From a virus, in the IMG/VR virus record IMGVR_UViG_3300031788_000005, positions 1 to 64,000 of that record: a DNA stretch of 64,000 bases. One strand, written 5' to 3'. Positions 22,998-29,795 of the stretch are shown piece after piece. The translations under genes were made by a program, and so were the position numbers. How positions within the stretch are numbered: position 1 is the stretch's first letter; each line of letters starts with the position of its first letter. Below the pieces are notes generated by a model, which saw nothing but the letters and a program-made list of their open reading frames with translations, was not told the origin of the DNA and made no database searches.

Positions 22998-23108
22998 GTG
23001 GACAAAATTAACACCCGAATGTCATTTCTTAACGAAGCTTGAAATAAAAAGGCGCATCGGCGTCCGTCCAGTTTACCCCGCGTTTTCGTCTTGCCTTTCG
23101 GCGTCCAC
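22998..23108 (-). ncRNA. structured leader RNA D
   Basis: A promoter (TTGACT 23144-23139, 17 bp, TAATCT 23121-23116) predicts a start at about 23109. GTGGAC at 23108-23103 pairs with GTCCAC at 23003-22998, closing about 111 nt just before the ATG at 22985. A GCC-GAAA-GGC hairpin follows the 5' strand. A cis-regulatory element or a processed RNA are both possible. Confidence 0.55.
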
Positions 23109-23144
23109 AAAAATAAGATTAGCAGAAGATTCAATATAAGTCAA

Positions 23145-24155
23145 CTACTTTTTTGAATCGTAGTGTTTATTAATGACCTTAAAACTTCCACCGTTTTTAA
23201 GCTTAATGACAACTCCCTCAAACGGCTGGCCGTTAATTTCGGTTAATTCTTCGTCATACTTTTTAATTAATTCTGGAGTCAAAATAACACCCTTTTCCAA
23301 CATTGGAACAGTTTCAATATTAAGTATTTCAGCTACTTTTTCATAGTAGAATAAACCTTCTGTACCCTCATAATTTAATGTGTCTAAATTTAAAACACTA
23401 AATAAAGCAAAACCCAATGGCAACTTCGCATGAGGATTTACCGGACCTGCCTGAATTCCACCCCCGTAAATCTCGCCACGAAGAGCAAGATTAACTTTAA
23501 ATTTATTACAGAAATGAGTAAGTTTATTTAAAATGTCTATTTTTTTGGCAATTATAGTATAATTATTTACTGCGTCCAATTTCAAATCCATAGAACGAGT
23601 TGTAATACCAGTATCATAATGGTAATCCCAATCGGCGGTTTCTAATTCTAGCGTCTTCTCCTTACAATAGGCAGTCAAACTACTACCGTCAATTTTCAGA
23701 GTCACATCAACAATTTCACCATAAGGAATATTAAGAAGATTCTGGTATCTTTCCTCGTCAGACTTAAAAATTCCGTGGGGTAGATTACCTTTTGCATCAA
23801 GATTTTGAGGAAGAGGGGGTTCATAATGCGTTATCCCCAAAATTCCAGAGACTTCATATCCTTCTTCAGCCAAAAATGTGTTATATTGAATGATTGACGG
23901 GCTTTCGACAATACCCATCGAAAAAACACCCCTTAACTTTATGGCTCGAACCCGACTAGACTTTGCCTTGTAAAATTTAGCCCATTCTGCGTCAGGTAAG
24001 ACTGTATCTGGGGAAATAAACACAACCAAATCTTCAACCTTAAATTGGTTTCGCTTTACGATTACTTGGTAATTTAGCACCGTTACGATGGAAAGAAACT
24101 CACCGTTAGGATGGTCAATGATTGATTTAATTTTTTCAATACTTGCTAGTTTCAT
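23145..24155 (-). CDS. RNA ligase, DRB0094/Rnl5-like (336 aa)
   Basis: An N-terminal OB-like domain (residues 1-100) precedes a nucleotidyltransferase core. Motif I is LKIDGSS (Lys about 154, the AMP-accepting residue), the middle motif is RGEIYGGG, IIIa is GFALFSV, IV is EGVVIK and V is FKVINKHY. The OB-first order matches the Deinococcus-type RNA ligase family, which seals breaks in RNA and suits repair after host tRNA or mRNA cleavage. It ends in TAG abutting a promoter and follows structured leader RNA E. Confidence 0.85.
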   Translation of the reverse strand: MKLASIEKIKSIIDHPNGEFLSIVTVLNYQVIVKRNQFKVEDLVVFISPDTVLPDAEWAKFYKAKSSRVRAIKLRGVFSMGIVESPSIIQYNTFLAEEGYEVSGILGITHYEPPLPQNLDAKGNLPHGIFKSDEERYQNLLNIPYGEIVDVTLKIDGSSLTAYCKEKTLELETADWDYHYDTGITTRSMDLKLDAVNNYTIIAKKIDILNKLTHFCNKFKVNLALRGEIYGGGIQAGPVNPHAKLPLGFALFSVLNLDTLNYEGTEGLFYYEKVAEILNIETVPMLEKGVILTPELIKKYDEELTEINGQPFEGVVIKLKNGGSFKVINKHYDSKK

Positions 24156-24165
24156 AAATTTTAAA

Positions 24166-24304
24166 TGTTGGTGCCAGATTCTCTCGGCCTTGCGAGCCTA
24201 TTCCACTGACAAATGACTCATACCTCACACCTTTGAGTCCACGACTTGAGAATTCGTGTGCGTCTCACACCCTTCTTGGGGTAATGTTCTTTCGCCAACC
24301 AACA
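24166..24304 (-). ncRNA. structured leader RNA E of the RNA ligase gene
   Basis: A promoter (TTGACT 24338-24333, 17 bp, TAGTAT 24315-24310) starts the RNA at about 24304. There TGTTGGT pairs perfectly with ACCAACA at 24172-24166, 10 nt before the ligase ATG. Internal hairpins include GTGTG/CACAC, GACTC/GAGTC and ATTCTC/GAGAAT. The size and 7-bp terminal stem are tRNA-like without a CCA. It could control ligase expression or be a ligase target. Confidence 0.6.
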
Positions 24305-24344
24305 AAATCATACTATCAAACTATTCCGCAGAAGTCAACTCTTT

Positions 24345-24524
24345 TTAGGCAGATTGTTTGGCTAAATAAATTAAATAATACAACCATTTAAAACTATCAT
24401 CTTGTTCAAGAGTGGGATTGCAATCGGGACATTTCCTCATTTGTAGTAGAGAGTCCGCGATACTCATTTCCGCTTCTTTTATTTTAAGAAGTCTTTTTTG
24501 TCTGGGCGTTTTAAATTTTTTCAT
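24345..24524 (-). CDS. small basic protein (59 aa)
   Basis: Lys/Arg-rich helix start, a CPDC pair near residue 32 and an aromatic tail. ATGA overlap with the upstream gene. Unknown. Confidence 0.6.
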   Translation of the reverse strand: MKKFKTPRQKRLLKIKEAEMSIADSLLQMRKCPDCNPTLEQDDSFKWLYYLIYLAKQSA

Positions 24525-25015
24525 GACTTTTTTCGCGGCTTTTTAGTTGGCTTCTTGGGCGCGGGTTTGAGTGTTTCTTTCTGGAACTCAGCAAAGTCTT
24601 TTAATTCTTTTTCGAGTTTGGCTTTATTTTTCTGTTGGTCGGAGAATTTTTTCTTTTGTTCGGCAAATAGTTTGTGGAAAATTACTTTTTGTTCGTCAGC
24701 GGTTTTATAAAGTCCTGCATCTGAGTAACATAGGTAAGTACGTAGGGGCACTTGTTTCTCAATATCCGTACCTTCTTGGTGACACAAAATCACCGGCCCA
24801 AGAAGTACTGAGTCGTTTTTGGCATCGGGGTGCATTGTAATAGCAACACAATTGTCATCCCTCAACTTTTCAAGCGTCTCAATTAATCGTACCCCACACT
24901 CATATTGCTGACAAATTATATCTTGTTCAGCATTGAATTGGTCAAGTTCTACCCTAGCAGAAAAGTTTACTCCATTCAAAATGTATACTGGCAATTTTAA
25001 ATCATTGGCAATCAT
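24521..25015 (-). CDS. hypothetical protein with Lys-rich tail (164 aa)
   Basis: A globular alpha/beta N-terminal part (about 110 residues) is followed by a coiled-coil stretch of Lys/Glu/Gln and a Lys/Pro tail, as in proteins that bind nucleic acid or a charged surface. In the operon from 25810. Unknown. Confidence 0.65.
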   Translation of the reverse strand: MIANDLKLPVYILNGVNFSARVELDQFNAEQDIICQQYECGVRLIETLEKLRDDNCVAITMHPDAKNDSVLLGPVILCHQEGTDIEKQVPLRTYLCYSDAGLYKTADEQKVIFHKLFAEQKKKFSDQQKNKAKLEKELKDFAEFQKETLKPAPKKPTKKPRKKS

Positions 25016-25024
25016 AAATAAATT

Positions 25025-25246
25025 CTAAATCTTTTTTACTTGAGATAGATATACACTACACATATCACCCGTCAAGATATTTTTCACATTTAAATAGCGG
25101 AGTTTACCGCCGAATTTAACAACCTCAGTCACTTGACCCTCAAAATCTTTCTCAAAGGTATCGTTTTCAGTCTTGAAAACAAAAACCTTATCAAAGACAT
25201 GGAACCCGTCTAAATTAAGTTCAAATTGTGGGCTAATAAATTTCAT
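25025..25246 (-). CDS. hypothetical beta protein (73 aa)
   Basis: Beta-strand rich, SH3-like by eye (VFDKVFVFKTENDTF, VTEVVKFGGKLRYL). ATGA-coupled to a KOW-like gene, so the pair may be duplicates of a small barrel. Confidence 0.65.
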   Translation of the reverse strand: MKFISPQFELNLDGFHVFDKVFVFKTENDTFEKDFEGQVTEVVKFGGKLRYLNVKNILTGDMCSVYLSQVKKI

Positions 25247-25425
25247 ACGACAACGTCAAATTCTCCTCTGACCCACCTTACTGGCGGAATAAACTCGTCA
25301 GGATTTTCTGATTCAATTAAGTAAGTGTCATCCTTTGCACGAAATTCAGTAATTACGCCGACGAAATCCTTGAAATTTCCCACAAGTATCCTGACGCGTA
25401 CCCCGATTGGAAATAGGTCTTTCAT
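25243..25425 (-). CDS. KOW-like small barrel protein (60 aa)
   Basis: IGVRVRILVGNFKDFVGVITEF follows the KOW pattern (G-x-V-x-I at start, F-x-G-x-V-x2-F). The start at 25425 overlaps the previous stop as ATGA. KOW modules bind RNA or ribosomal parts; the role here is inferred only. Confidence 0.6.
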   Translation of the reverse strand: MKDLFPIGVRVRILVGNFKDFVGVITEFRAKDDTYLIESENPDEFIPPVRWVRGEFDVVV

Positions 25426-25607
25426 TCGGTTAAATACTCCCTTTTCTGAATCCACACTTGGTCTAATACCAAGTTTTCGTCTTCCTGCTTGGCAATTTCC
25501 CATCGCGGGTCAAGACGAATAAGAGTATCAGCGTCTTTATAACTCACTAATTGAGTGTCCAAAATGCGGTAGGGTTTAAATAATTTGAGATAGATTTTGC
25601 GGAACAT
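25422..25607 (-). CDS. hypothetical protein (61 aa)
   Basis: Basic, with LIRLDPRWEIAKQEDENL and VWIQKREYL. Start 25607 chosen because it lies just after the previous gene; longer in-frame starts overlap it. Unknown. Confidence 0.6.
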   Translation of the reverse strand: MFRKIYLKLFKPYRILDTQLVSYKDADTLIRLDPRWEIAKQEDENLVLDQVWIQKREYLTE

Positions 25608-25615
25608 AGTTTTTT

Positions 25616-25810
25616 TTAGTTTTTGTTTTGGTGTTGATTGCAGCCGAACCATTTTTCGGTTATAATTTCTTTGCCATTTGTGCCATATGCTCCGAAAGTC
25701 ATTTCTCGGGAAGCGCCACAGTACATTTCGTCACTAGGATTTTTACTTTCTCCAAAGTGGCTATCTGGAATGTCAGTCCAGAATTTGCAAGTTGAGCAGG
25801 TTTTGTCCAT
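25616..25810 (-). CDS. Cys-rich zinc-binding protein (64 aa)
   Basis: CSTCKFW near residue 5 with further Cys near 31 and 57 suggests one zinc site. Promoter TTGACA, 17 bp, TAGGAT, 6 nt to ATG. Leads the long operon that ends at 24345. Confidence 0.65.
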   Translation of the reverse strand: MDKTCSTCKFWTDIPDSHFGESKNPSDEMYCGASREMTFGAYGTNGKEIITEKWFGCNQHQNKN

Positions 25811-25851
25811 GTTTAAATCCTAACAGAATATTTGTTTTGTGTCAACAAAAA

Positions 25852-26077
25852 TTACCACTTAATTTTCCCGCCACGATTACGAGCCTTAATAATACGTGTA
25901 TTTTCTTCCTTCGAAAGCCTGTTTAGTCTTTTTTGGCGGGTTTCGGGTGTCTTGTCGTATTCAGGTATGTGGGTGGTGAGGTTAAGTAAAAGACTGCGTT
26001 GGAAACGTAGCTAGTTCGTCGTAAAAAATATACGAAGCCGTCTTTCCGCGAATTGGGTCTGAGGGATTATTAGTCAT
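25852..26077 (-). pseudogene. frameshifted small gene
   Basis: From ATG 26077 the frame codes 31 residues (DPIRGKTASYIFYDELATF) to a TAA at 25984-25982. The +1 frame then continues with excellent coding character (HIPEYDKTPETRQKRLNRL, RNRGGKIKW) to 25852 but has no ATG. Together they look like one protein of about 76 residues split by a +1 shift at TTT-ACT-TAA. Programmed shift or mutation cannot be told apart. Confidence 0.55.
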
Positions 26078-26726
26078 TTTTTAGTCCATGTTTTTTTAAT
26101 TCTGCTCGGTTGAGTTGACGCTTTAAAATTATCTTAAACGACGGAGGAAAGTTAATTATTGTTTCGAGAATTATATCATGGGGTTTCAGATTAGTTGGAT
26201 TACTAATAATTCCCGCTTTTATTTGATACCAAATACCATTTAATTTATAAAGCTGATTGTAATTCCCCAAAATACGACAACGTGCATCACGTGCTTCTTG
26301 CTGTTTTTTTTGATAACTTTTCCTAGTCGGCGGGGTGTAAATACAGATAGTCTTTGAAACAGGATGAACATAAAAAATTTTTTGACCACCTTCGACTGGC
26401 ATTGCCGAATCATCGCGGTCACGCCATGGAGTAGGATAGTCGGAATAATAATAAATTTTCTTATCTTCTCCTACAAACGTATTAAATTCCAGATGACGGC
26501 GCAAATTATGGGCCAACCTAAATTCCTTGGGAACCCATTTGGCGTGAACGTAATTGTGAATAACGGTATCGACATTCTTTCCAAGATTAGATTCTAACCA
26601 ACGCTGCATTCTGCGCCATGAAAAATTCCAACCGAAATATTTATCATTTTCCCAAGAATAATCATGATTCCGTTCGCGGGAAGGAAGATTTTCTAACTTT
26701 TCTTCGCGTTGTGTTTGCCAGTTCAT
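26070..26726 (-). CDS. hypothetical protein (218 aa)
   Basis: Rich in Trp, Tyr, Arg and Lys, without recognised motif. It resembles small nucleic-acid-associated phage proteins by composition only. Start 26726 follows TTGACA, 17 bp, TAAATT by 7 nt. It overlaps the next start. Confidence 0.7.
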   Translation of the reverse strand: MNWQTQREEKLENLPSRERNHDYSWENDKYFGWNFSWRRMQRWLESNLGKNVDTVIHNYVHAKWVPKEFRLAHNLRRHLEFNTFVGEDKKIYYYSDYPTPWRDRDDSAMPVEGGQKIFYVHPVSKTICIYTPPTRKSYQKKQQEARDARCRILGNYNQLYKLNGIWYQIKAGIISNPTNLKPHDIILETIINFPPSFKIILKRQLNRAELKKHGLKND

Positions 26727-26739
26727 GATTAAGAATTTA

Positions 26740-26913
26740 TTAGATAGGTTGCTTTTTGTCAACTGATTTTTTGGCTTCTGCGTACCTAAGTTCGCTTTTA
26801 TTGGCAGAGAAAGCGTAATTAAACAAATCCGCTTCTTTCTTAGAAAGAGGAAGTCCTTTACTGATAATTTTGCCAGTGAGAGTGTTGATTAAATTGTATG
26901 TTTTGTCTTTCAT
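26740..26913 (-). CDS. helical basic protein (57 aa)
   Basis: Charged helical protein whose 3' end contains the promoter of the next gene, so coding and promoter sequence overlap. 4 bp after the preceding stop. Unknown. Confidence 0.6.
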   Translation of the reverse strand: MKDKTYNLINTLTGKIISKGLPLSKKEADLFNYAFSANKSELRYAEAKKSVDKKQPI

Positions 26914-26917
26914 AAAA

Positions 26918-27133
26918 TTACCTCAAAACAATTTCCTTAACCGTATAAGGCACAACAATATACTCGCGTTCGGTTTCGAGAATTTGTTCAATTATTTTTT
27001 TGGCTTCCCGTGCTATTAAGGTATCAGGAATCAACTTATTCCATTCAAGATTTTTATCGCTCTTTTGGATTTCGTAATAAATAATTCCAGTACGTGGGCT
27101 TCTCCAACTAAATACAATGCGGTATTTTTTCAT
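26918..27133 (-). CDS. hypothetical protein (71 aa)
   Basis: Beta-hairpin start (KYRIVFSWRSPRTG) and helical centre. ATGA-coupled to 27130-27393. Unknown. Confidence 0.65.
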   Translation of the reverse strand: MKKYRIVFSWRSPRTGIIYYEIQKSDKNLEWNKLIPDTLIAREAKKIIEQILETEREYIVVPYTVKEIVLR

Positions 27134-27393
27134 TCAGGAAATAGTTCTTTTTCTAAAACTTCCACGGATTTGTTCAGTTTCAGACGATATAACAAATCAA
27201 GTTTACGCTTTCGTTCAATGGTATAATGTTCAATTTCATCAATCATAAATCCACCTTCTCCACGACTGGGATATTCAACTATGATAAATGAAGTATCTAA
27301 TATTTTAACTACTACCATGGGCTTATTACCCCATATACTATTTTTAGTAGCGAATACTACGTCGCCAATTTCGAATGTTTGATTGTTTTTCAT
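27130..27393 (-). CDS. hypothetical protein (87 aa)
   Basis: A barrel-like beta start (FEIGDVVFATKNSIWGNKPMVVVKIL) and a helical Leu/Lys-rich end. Promoter TTGACG, 17 bp, TATATT, 6 nt to ATG. First gene of its operon. Confidence 0.65.
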   Translation of the reverse strand: MKNNQTFEIGDVVFATKNSIWGNKPMVVVKILDTSFIIVEYPSRGEGGFMIDEIEHYTIERKRKLDLLYRLKLNKSVEVLEKELFPE

Positions 27394-27417
27394 GTTTTTA
27401 ATATAACAAAAAAATCA

Positions 27418-27624
27418 TTAATCGTCAAGTCTTTTTACAAAATTTTTATAAAATTCTGCTACTTTTGGGGTATATTCAATACTTGCGCCTTCGTGTTCGC
27501 CTTTCATCATAACAGCATATCTCCTTCCACAATGTCTACAAAAAAATAAAGCACTTTGTCTGCTTAATGGTCCTTGAACTATTAATTTATGAAAACCAAA
27601 GAAACATTTAATTTTATTAATCAT
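27418..27624 (-). CDS. small zinc-ribbon-like protein (68 aa)
   Basis: FFCRHCGRRYAV is one CxxC knuckle, and an upstream C-F-F-G-F-H may complete a zinc site. It overlaps the macrodomain gene by 8 nt. Many phages encode short proteins of the form K-C-x-F-G-x-H-x-W...C-x2-C-G; function unknown. Confidence 0.65.
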   Translation of the reverse strand: MINKIKCFFGFHKLIVQGPLSRQSALFFCRHCGRRYAVMMKGEHEGASIEYTPKVAEFYKNFVKRLDD

Positions 27625-28111
27625 ATTTACAAATATATAACCTCACAGGAGAATCATCAAAAACAGAACCAATAATAGCCCTAACCACGTTCCAATTTCC
27701 CCCACCGAGATTGCAGCCCATTTTATAAGGTATAGCTAAAGACCTCCCCGAAGGGTCTTTAGCTTTTCCGACCACTCCCCTGAGAATTGACGATAATCCC
27801 ATTTCAAATGCATCATAACTGGTTTTGCGTTCGCTACGACCAATATCGAACTGACCGTATAAATTAATGACATACCTAATATTAGGATTGATTCGAGTAT
27901 CATTAGGGCGAGGGATAACTTTGGCGAATGAATAGGTGCCGAGTTTATTAATATCTCCCTTGGCGGTCTTGCAGTCAGCTTCATAAGCTTCTGGGAATAA
28001 CTCTCTTACATAACGAGCCACGCCGCCACCCATAATATGAAAACAATTAGCACTATGAATGATGGCGTCCGCATCAGCTTTGAACAAATCACACTTAATT
28101 TCATTAATCAT
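27617..28111 (-). CDS. macrodomain protein, TARG1/ALC1-like (164 aa)
   Basis: Begins EIKCDLFKADADAIIHSANC, then GGGVARYV (ligand-binding loop, residues about 28-35), YVINLYGQ and C-terminal AIPYKMGCNLGGGNWNVV. This order is that of ADP-ribose-binding macrodomains of the TARG1-like branch, which can remove ADP-ribose from proteins or nucleic acids. For a phage, reversal of host ADP-ribosylating defence is an inference. Confidence 0.85.
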   Translation of the reverse strand: MINEIKCDLFKADADAIIHSANCFHIMGGGVARYVRELFPEAYEADCKTAKGDINKLGTYSFAKVIPRPNDTRINPNIRYVINLYGQFDIGRSERKTSYDAFEMGLSSILRGVVGKAKDPSGRSLAIPYKMGCNLGGGNWNVVRAIIGSVFDDSPVRLYICKYD

Positions 28112-28277
28112 AAATTTCTTTTTCTGTCATCCACAAAGCCGCAGATTCCCAGTTAGCAAACCAAACATTTAAATTACTTCTTGGGTTCAATCTTCGGTCC
28201 TTAAAATTCCACCACAAAAACCATTTTTTATACTGGCACCTATATCTATGACCGTCTAGTAAGATTCTTCGTTTCAT
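28104..28277 (-). CDS. basic Trp-rich protein (57 aa)
   Basis: Very basic N-terminal half with several Trp. Overlaps the macrodomain start by 8 nt, so the two are coupled. Promoter TTGACG, 17 bp, TAGGAT with a leader of about 30 nt. Unknown. Confidence 0.6.
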   Translation of the reverse strand: MKRRILLDGHRYRCQYKKWFLWWNFKDRRLNPRSNLNVWFANWESAALWMTEKEIYD

Positions 28278-28338
28278 TTTAATTTGAAAAATGTATTTAT
28301 AATTAAAATCCTATTACAACCCTCAATCAACGTCAACC

Positions 28339-28761
28339 TTAAAATGGCATAAACAACAAATCAAATGCTTTATCCGCCAATTCTCCATCCAAAACATACC
28401 AGTCGCCGGATGCATTAACCATTAAATTAATGATGTTGTTGTAGTTAACTGGTTCTTGTTCATTAACATTTGTAGAAAATGGCTTTCGCGGACGACCCCA
28501 AGGTTCAACAGACAAAGAATTACCCTGCGGATTCATGCCCACAATCCACTTACCGAGACACGAATGTTTCAACATTAAAATACGCTTTGAATTTAGCGCC
28601 CTAAGAAGGGTTTCCAGTTTGGTAATTTTAAAACATCCAATATTGCGCGTTGAGATAAAGTTATCATCCCAAATTTTAGTTATAGACTCTTCTTCAAGAA
28701 TCTCGTTTTTGACTTTAATTAGGTCATCGATTTGTTGTTGTATTGTTTCGGATTTTTTCAT
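28339..28761 (-). CDS. hypothetical protein (140 aa)
   Basis: Charged N-terminal helix, central beta region with SCLGKWIVGMNPQGN and a hydrophobic end. ATGA-coupled to the previous gene. Last of the Nudix operon. Unknown. Confidence 0.65.
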   Translation of the reverse strand: MKKSETIQQQIDDLIKVKNEILEEESITKIWDDNFISTRNIGCFKITKLETLLRALNSKRILMLKHSCLGKWIVGMNPQGNSLSVEPWGRPRKPFSTNVNEQEPVNYNNIINLMVNASGDWYVLDGELADKAFDLLFMPF

Positions 28762-29111
28762 AAATTTTCCCATCCCTTTTTTGGTTTAGCGTCAGTTGGT
28801 TTACGAAAGCCTTTTTTATCTTTCGCGATTTCTTTCCAAATATCCATCATTTCACATGGCAAATCAGCTACTTCAACAAAATTACCGTCTCCCTCGCGGA
28901 TTAATTTATTGTGATAATATTTTAGTGAAGATGCAAACTCACTATTTAATTCTTCCCAAGCTTCTTTTTTGGTTTCCGCGCCCCAACAAGACTTAGACCA
29001 GTAAGGATAATTAGGATGCCATGACCACCAATAATAATGATATTGAAGAGTTTTATCCTTAACCTTAAACGGAGGAACTTCAAAAGGGCAATTTGGTGAA
29101 TTAGAATTCAT
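28758..29111 (-). CDS. hypothetical aromatic protein (117 aa)
   Basis: Contains YHYYWWSWHPNYPYWSKSCW and a Lys-rich end. ATGA-coupled to the Nudix gene. Not recognised. Confidence 0.65.
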   Translation of the reverse strand: MNSNSPNCPFEVPPFKVKDKTLQYHYYWWSWHPNYPYWSKSCWGAETKKEAWEELNSEFASSLKYYHNKLIREGDGNFVEVADLPCEMMDIWKEIAKDKKGFRKPTDAKPKKGWENL

Positions 29112-29506
29112 AAATTTTTAAGATACTGTACCAAAAATGGTACAAGTTTCAACTTTAAAGCTTCTTTCTTTGTATAAAGTTTCCATTCTGAGTGTTTTTC
29201 GGGTTCTAGGTTTTTTACTCCATCAAAAAAAAATTCACTATCAAAACGATATTCAAAGATAAAAACCTTATGCTTGTATTTTTCTACAACGTGACAGTCT
29301 GTTAAAGTGGGATTTCCCCATAATTGAATATCTGTTTCTTCCATAACTTCCCGCCGTAGACCTTGGACAATAGTTTCACCTTTGTTAATCTTGCCACCTA
29401 CACCACCATAGTAACCATTAAAAACCTTACCATTACGTTGTGCAAGCATGATTTTCCCATTAAACCACATCAGACACACGGCGCATTTTTGATAATCTTT
29501 CTTCAT
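29108..29506 (-). CDS. Nudix hydrolase (132 aa)
   Basis: The Nudix box GKINKGETIVQGLRREVMEE (residues about 38-57) matches G-x5-E-x7-R-E-U-x-E-E, with the metal-binding glutamates present. Length is that of a single-domain enzyme. These cleave nucleoside diphosphates linked to another group; the substrate (mutagenic dNTP, NAD-related compound or RNA cap) cannot be told. Confidence 0.85.
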   Translation of the reverse strand: MKKDYQKCAVCLMWFNGKIMLAQRNGKVFNGYYGGVGGKINKGETIVQGLRREVMEETDIQLWGNPTLTDCHVVEKYKHKVFIFEYRFDSEFFFDGVKNLEPEKHSEWKLYTKKEALKLKLVPFLVQYLKNL

Positions 29507-29508
29507 AA

Positions 29509-29697
29509 TTATTTCCCCTTTTTGGTTGTTTTTTTACTACCACCCCATACTTGGTTGAATTGGGCTTGTGATACGACCATCCAAAGACTATCTTTAATTC
29601 CCCTAAGACCATGGTCTAAGAAGGCGGCAACAACATGCTCATTGGCCCATTGATTAAATTCCTCGAAGTTCATTTTGTCTGTTGTTTTTTCTTTCAT
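29509..29697 (-). CDS. hypothetical protein (62 aa)
   Basis: Helical with a Lys-rich tail. Promoter TTGACA, 17 bp, TAGTAT, 6 nt to ATG. Leads the Nudix operon. Unknown. Confidence 0.65.
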   Translation of the reverse strand: MKEKTTDKMNFEEFNQWANEHVVAAFLDHGLRGIKDSLWMVVSQAQFNQVWGGSKKTTKKGK

Positions 29698-29734
29698 ATT
29701 TCAATACTAACACATTATTAAATTATTGTCAATT

Positions 29735-29760
29735 AAAAAAGAGCGACGAGAATCTCGTGC
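29735..29760 (-). terminator. rho-independent terminator after rIIA-like gene
   Basis: ACGAG/CTCGT hairpin with a 3-nt loop followed on the minus strand by GCTCTTTTTT. It lies 36 bp after the stop of the rIIA-like gene and separates it from the Nudix operon. Confidence 0.7.
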
Positions 29761-29795
29761 TTCCCGCCGCCCTTTCTCGAATCGGCAGACCTATT

